The position numbers and the translations under genes are program-made. The notes under the pieces were generated by a model. The model had not been told where the DNA came from, did no database searches, and saw only the letters and a program-made list of their open reading frames with translations. Shown here in pieces: positions 59,317 through 64,000 of a stretch of DNA of 64,000 nucleotides. Source of the stretch: Heterodera schachtii (Eukaryota > Nematoda > Chromadorea > Rhabditida > Heteroderidae); the NCBI GenBank assembly GCA_023374025.1, contig SIJG01000004.1, positions 248,001 to 312,000 of the forward strand. Direction: 5' to 3'. Position 1 is the stretch's first letter. Every line of letters begins with the position of its first letter.

Positions 59317-61600
59317 TCCCCCCTTAGCCTTTCTGTTTCCTTTTTCACTCATAATCCTTTCATTGCGTTTCTTTCTTTTCTTCTTTTCCACAACACTATT
59401 TTCTTTCCTCTCTTTCTATTTCTCTTTTCTGCTGTTTTTCTCTAACAATCATCTGTTTTGCCCTGCACGCCCCTCGCTCTTCTCTCTTAATTTCCTTTCT
59501 CCCCCTCCCCCTTCCCTTGACTTCCTTCCACATCGTCGCACCAAATTGTTATTAGCCGCTTTCTTCCTTCCTCCCTTTGCACCCTTCCCCCCCCCCCCCC
59601 CCCTCTCCTCCCCCTTTCTCCACCCCCTTTTATAGGATTACCCACAAATGTCAAATTATCCCTTATTCCCGCCTACCCCTCCCCACCCTTTCACCAAAGT
59701 TTACCGATTTTTTTTTACCAATTTAGCATGCTAAAAATAAATAAAATAGTAAAAAAAAAATAGTGAAGTCATTATGCTGTATTTATTGTTTTTTTCCCTA
59801 AGATAGCATGTCTAAAAGTCTGGTACAAAACGAAGCTTTTCCTCCTTTCCTTTTTAGCCTTTTTATTTTTAAAGTCATTTAAAATATGTTCCCATAAGCT
59901 GTATTAGCAAAAAACTTCATAACTTACTACTTTTCCTTTTTTTGGTTTTTTCTGTATTTGAAAACGAGCTTCCCACCTTCCCACTGTTGTACTCACGGCT
60001 TTAAAATATATATATATATTTTTATAGTATACCTAGTATGTATCGAGGTTCTGTTTTAGAATTCAAATAGGTACGTTTATTAAATTTGACTAATAATACT
60101 TAAAATAAACAAAAATAATTATATGTAACACAGGAAGGGAGTAATTTGACGGGTATGCTTATTTTTTGATTTAAATTCTGTTTCGGTCATCCTCTGCCCC
60201 CCCCCCCCAACATCACTTCACCCTTTAAACAACCGACGATTCTTCCCTTTTCCATTCATTCGCTCACATTCATTCATCGTCCACTCTGCTCACTGGATGT
60301 GGTCGTATATTTGCCCTCGCCCCCCTCACCCGTCCCCTTTCTGCCAATTTGCGCCAAACGGCACCCGCGGGTGTATTTGGGAACGGGACCGGGTTAGCAA
60401 AGGAGCAAACAGAAACGAAGCGAAGGAGAGGAATGGGTTGAAGAGAAAGAGAGCACGGAGAAAGAATACAGTCATTACAAGAGATAGAGAAAAGAGAGGA
60501 AATGGAGAGAAATGTGGGGGAATGGCATGGCTTATTAGATAAAAATAATGAAAAAGAAGCTGCGAAGTGAACTAACTGACAAGAGAGGTGCTGTTGATTG
60601 TAAGGGTTAATTTTTGAATGTTCTCACTTTTTGGTTTGTTTTTTGGTTGCGAACCTTCCCCCCCCCCGGCCCTCCCCCCCTCCCCCTCGTGGACAGATCC
60701 ATTCGTATCGTCTGCTTTTTCGTTTCGTCCCCATTGACTTCTTTCGATGCTCCAAATCCCCACCCTTCGATTTTCCATCGTCCAATTCGTCCTTCGTCCG
60801 CCAATCATCATCGTCTGCTTTTTTATTCGCGCAATTTGTGCGAGCGATTGGGAGGAGAATTGCGCCCGAAACGATGGAGTGCCCCCCCCCCCCGCAAAAA
60901 TGGCCCCGAAGAAAAACGCAAATCTTTCACACATCCAACCTCAACTCTTTTCATCATTTCGTTTCCGTTGTTTCTTCCATCATCTTCTTACATGTTCATT
61001 TGACCATTCTTTTACGGCCTCAAATCATTCCTTGTAAATCTTTTTTGGTCTTTTTTCCATTCCCTCTTTCTTCTCATTTTGAGCTTACTTAAATTTTAAT
61101 ATTTACATATCTCTAATAATAGATATAATATTAAAAAGCCTTTCCATTTGTCCCGTAGGTTGCAAACATTAATTCATTCTTTCCCAACGATGCTCTTCCC
61201 TCACCCGTGGCAACTTTTTCAATTCCCCACGGCACAAACACACACATACACACCACCACTTTGGTATGTGCCTCCTTACAACCATGGTGGATAATATCAC
61301 AAACTCTCTCTGTTTTTGGCATACAGTCTAAACAGGAAGGTTAAATTCAATGAACCCTTTTGTGTCCTTATCTGTTAATTAAATGTAATTTTATTTGCGA
61401 TTAAAATTATAAGAAATGGATTAGCAACCCTTCCATCCCTTTGCAATGTCCCCCGCCCCCCTCCTCCTCCTCTTCTTCCTTCATCTTTCTTATTTCACGC
61501 TTTTCATCCCTGCTCCTGCATCTTTCTCATCCGTCGTTTGCCGTTTTTCGCCATTTCCACCCACCTTTCCTCCACAATCTCTTAGTTTATTTTTTTATCG
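59313..61600. other. Gene-poor, pyrimidine-rich DNA
   Basis: Long pyrimidine-rich strand with C runs near 59588-59602, 60197-60208, 60657-60667 and 60882-60893. ORFs on both strands at 60572-61092 overlap and have no recognised domain. Could be intronic or regulatory DNA of a gene outside the window. No supported gene. Confidence 0.45.
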
Positions 61601-61881
61601 AAATGGTGTAATGTTTGAAGTAAGTGAAGGGAGCAAACACAACGACAAACAATGGAACGCGGGGAAGGGGGGGGGGGGGGGGGCAAGACGCCGGGGGGGG
61701 GGGGGGGGTATGAACACAGCCAATGGACGCGACAGCAGCGGAGGGTATGCGGAGGGGGGAGTGGGGGGGGGGACGGATGACGGCGGCGGTGGCGAATGAT
61801 CATCGCTCATGCCCAAATTAATGTCCAAATCACTGCTACGACACATTGTGTTTTCGAGAGAAGGAGATTCTTCTGAATTGC
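61595..61881 (-). CDS. Possible exon of an unidentified gene
   Basis: On the minus strand an acceptor-like TGCAATTCAG near 61882 is followed by an open frame: ESPSLENTMCRSSDLDINLG, then MSDDHSPPPPSSVPPPTPPS and a Pro-rich tail made partly by poly-C runs, stop at 61595. The first 35 residues are not low complexity and read like protein, and the composition recalls a disordered tail of a regulatory protein. No partner exon is identified. The start shown is the putative acceptor. Confidence 0.3.
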
Positions 61882-64000
61882 ATATTTTTGTAGTAAATCA
61901 TCCATAATTATTTATTGGACTTTAAAAATGCAAATGCACTCGCTGACATTGACCGACCCCCTAATTCCATTGATTTTTCATTGATTAAATGAAAAATAAG
62001 ACAAAAAAAAATAATAATTCACAAAAACAATCGAAAAATATGAAAATTTTATATTTAAAATTTTGCCTCTAACTTCATAAGAAAGCAAGAACAACATTTT
62101 GAAAAATGTGGATAAATAGGAAGCGATTACCAGCCCTCTTTTCATCACTAATAGTTTATTTACATTATTTAATTAGGTAGTTATAAAAATCATCACAAAG
62201 TTCACCAGTCTCGAACACTTTATAATTGGCCTTCTGATGCTAAAGTGTTGGTCTCAAAAATTCACTAACTGTTTGTCTTTTCTTTTCCAGACAAACGGCC
62301 AACAGTTGAACAAACAGGAAAGTGCAATTGCTTTTCCCTCATCTTTCTGCTCTCCTCTTTTCCTTCCCTTTGCTCTTTTTTCTTCCTTTCTTCGTCTGCT
62401 CCTTTTTCTCTCTTCGCCGTCTCTTTCTTTCTCTCTCTATCTTTTCATCTCTTTCTTCTGCCATCCATACATTTGTATTTCTTTCTCTCTCTTCTAATGC
62501 CATCCCCCAAGGGAATAAGCGAACAATTTCTTTCATTCACTTTGCAAATTATTCTTTTCACAATTTTTTTTCTTCTTAAATTTACAATTATAGAATGAAA
62601 TGTTCATTCTTTTATGCTTTTTGTCAACGAATTTTCCCACAAAAATTCATTCTTTAAACGTAATTACATATTTATGGGTATGAATGAGTTGTTTGATTAA
62701 GGCAGTTTTAGTCTCTCAATCTGCCTTGCTGCAATAGACTCAAAATTTCTGTTGCTCGAGTGTACAGTAATTAATTTTATGAATATATTAAGAAGACACG
62801 ACTAAATGGCATATTGATTCGGAACTAAATTCAGTTCGGATTTTTATCTTATTTTCGTTATTTTGTAGCTTTATTTTGTCTTTCGTTTATTTCTGTCTCT
62901 CTATCTATGCCCATCAAATAGCTGCGACATTTCCACAAAATTAGCCCATTTCCCCCTTCCCCCCCCCCCCCCCCCCCTCCCGTTCACTCAATGAATGGGA
63001 TTTATTTGTTTCTCTGTCCTCAACACAGCAATTCTCCTTCCCCTTTCTCTCGCGTCTCTTTTGCACTAAAATACGCTCTCTCAACACGCTCTGCTCTTTC
63101 TCCGTTATATTTTTATTTCTCTTTCATTTTAATCATTGGTTTTTTAGGCTTTTCAATCACGCTTTTTCATTTCAGTTAACTTTATTTTTTAAATTCATAG
63201 GGAAAAAATACTATGGCAAAAATTACAAATTAAATTTTAACTCAATGCACCATTTTTTTCGTTTATTTTATATTTTTTTGCTCATTATTATCTTCGCTTA
63301 ATTTGTTCTTTCCTTTTCCTATCTTTTCAATTCAATTTTCTTCCTCTCTTCATTAAACCCGGTCCCTTACAGTTTCTTAATTAAAATCCATCACCCTTAA
63401 GAAGTTCGAACTCACCCTTCCCCCCCCCCCTCCCCGATAAATCGCATAGTCAGGACATTCCGGTTCTTCCCCGCTTTATTTCCCACGTTCTGTTGAGCTA
63501 TATGTGTGTCTTCATCGTCGTCGTTCTTCATCCTTCCTTCTCCTTTTCCTTCTTCATCTTCATCGTCGCCCTCCTTTCATCCGCAAAGAATGAGCAGAGT
63601 CAATCGCTGTCCTCTTCCCCCCCCCCCCCCCCCCCCCGCCCCCCGACATCCCCCGGACAGCGATGGATGGCGACGGAAGTGTCCACCAGCACTGCCGCCG
63701 CTGCGCCGCCCTTCTCGCTTTTCATTTGCCTCTAGCACCCTGCCCCACTAATTCCTCCCCCTCCTCAACCCATCACCACCCTCAAATATTGTAATCACTA
63801 AAAATTTAATTTGTTCAAGTTTAAATGTCGAAAATACGCCCATTTATGTATAAATGAAATAATTAAAGAATGGAAAACAAAGTGAAAATGACTTTTCGAA
63901 GAGTGGGCAAAGAGAGGAGAGAAGGATGGACAGCGGAACTGTGACCTTTCTAATTAAATAAGCTTCGGTTTCCCGCTCAAGAATAAAAGATAACCGAGTT
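61882..64000. other. Gene-poor end of window
   Basis: AT-rich DNA with C runs at about 62959-62976, 63420-63430 and 63619-63637. An acceptor-like TTTTCTTTTCCAG on the plus strand (62279-62291) precedes a short frame without a known domain. A minus-strand Ala/Gly-rich frame near 63640-63740 is weakly exon-like. Nothing supported. Confidence 0.45.

Noticed and set aside
59102..59635. 177-codon Ser/Leu/Pro ORF and Arg/Glu ORFs opposite
   Set aside because: Products of the (CT)n microsatellite and C runs.
60572..61092. Overlapping ORFs on both strands
   Set aside because: No domain, no splice sites that fit, pyrimidine-rich composition.
61446..61799. Plus-strand ORF with hydrophobic start and Gly-rich tail
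   Set aside because: The Gly-rich part is made by poly-G runs. The opposite strand looks more like coding DNA.

Overview
This window looks like nuclear DNA of a nematode. Nearly every gene is cut by very short introns (about 40-60 bp, GT-AG, with two clear GC-AG cases). Gene spacing is tight, several same-strand neighbours lie under 200 bp apart, and long poly-G/poly-C tracts recur in non-coding DNA. Frequent GC-AG introns and poly-G tracts would fit a tylenchid plant parasite such as a cyst nematode, but that is inference. No bacterial, viral or CRISPR features were seen. All exon models below were read by eye from splice signals plus family conservation.

Left part (1-7.5 kb): a secreted orphan gene running off the left edge (-), a tandem-repeat galectin (-), a glutamate-rich protein with 13-residue repeats (-), and small orphan or secreted ORFs. 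8.05-16.34 kb (+): a full Mi-2/CHD3-type chromatin remodeller whose last intron carries a MITE. 17.2-18.2 kb (-): an RNF11-like RING protein whose 3' coding end runs into a hAT-like MITE. 18.6-20.7 kb (+): a Dbp8/DDX49 RNA helicase. 20.9-25.9 kb (-): a PPP4R1-like PP4 regulatory subunit followed 185 bp later by a membrane-anchored short-chain dehydrogenase. 26.3-29 kb (+): a small receptor-like tyrosine kinase with an antisense intron-containing tRNA-Thr inside it.

30-34.1 kb (+): a local duplication. Gene X, a chimera of an ESF1 N-terminus and a second copy of gene X, and then intact ESF1. TOM70 (34.3-37.6 kb) and phosphatidylinositol synthase (38.0-39.3 kb) follow on the same strand, so ESF1-TOM70-PIS may be an operon. 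39.6-44.1 kb: BAP31 (-) and ARP1/centractin (+), divergent, with two MITEs in one BAP31 intron. 44.7-46.3 kb (-): a BSX/bsh-type homeobox gene with a gene-poor upstream stretch. 48.0-49.8 kb (-): Asterix then MVB12 (possible operon). 50.05-55.28 kb (+): cohesin SMC3. 55.9-57.2 kb (+): SURF4 cargo receptor. 57.2-64 kb: gene-poor, low-complexity DNA with a (CT)n microsatellite, many homopolymers and one exon-like ORF on the minus strand.

Functionally the window is mostly housekeeping: ribosome biogenesis (DDX49, ESF1), ER/secretory pathway (SURF4, BAP31, Asterix, PI synthase, MVB12), mitochondrial import (TOM70), chromosome and chromatin biology (SMC3, Mi-2), dynactin (ARP1). The lineage-specific material is the galectin, the orphan secreted ORFs, the kinase, the repeat protein, the chimera and the MITEs.
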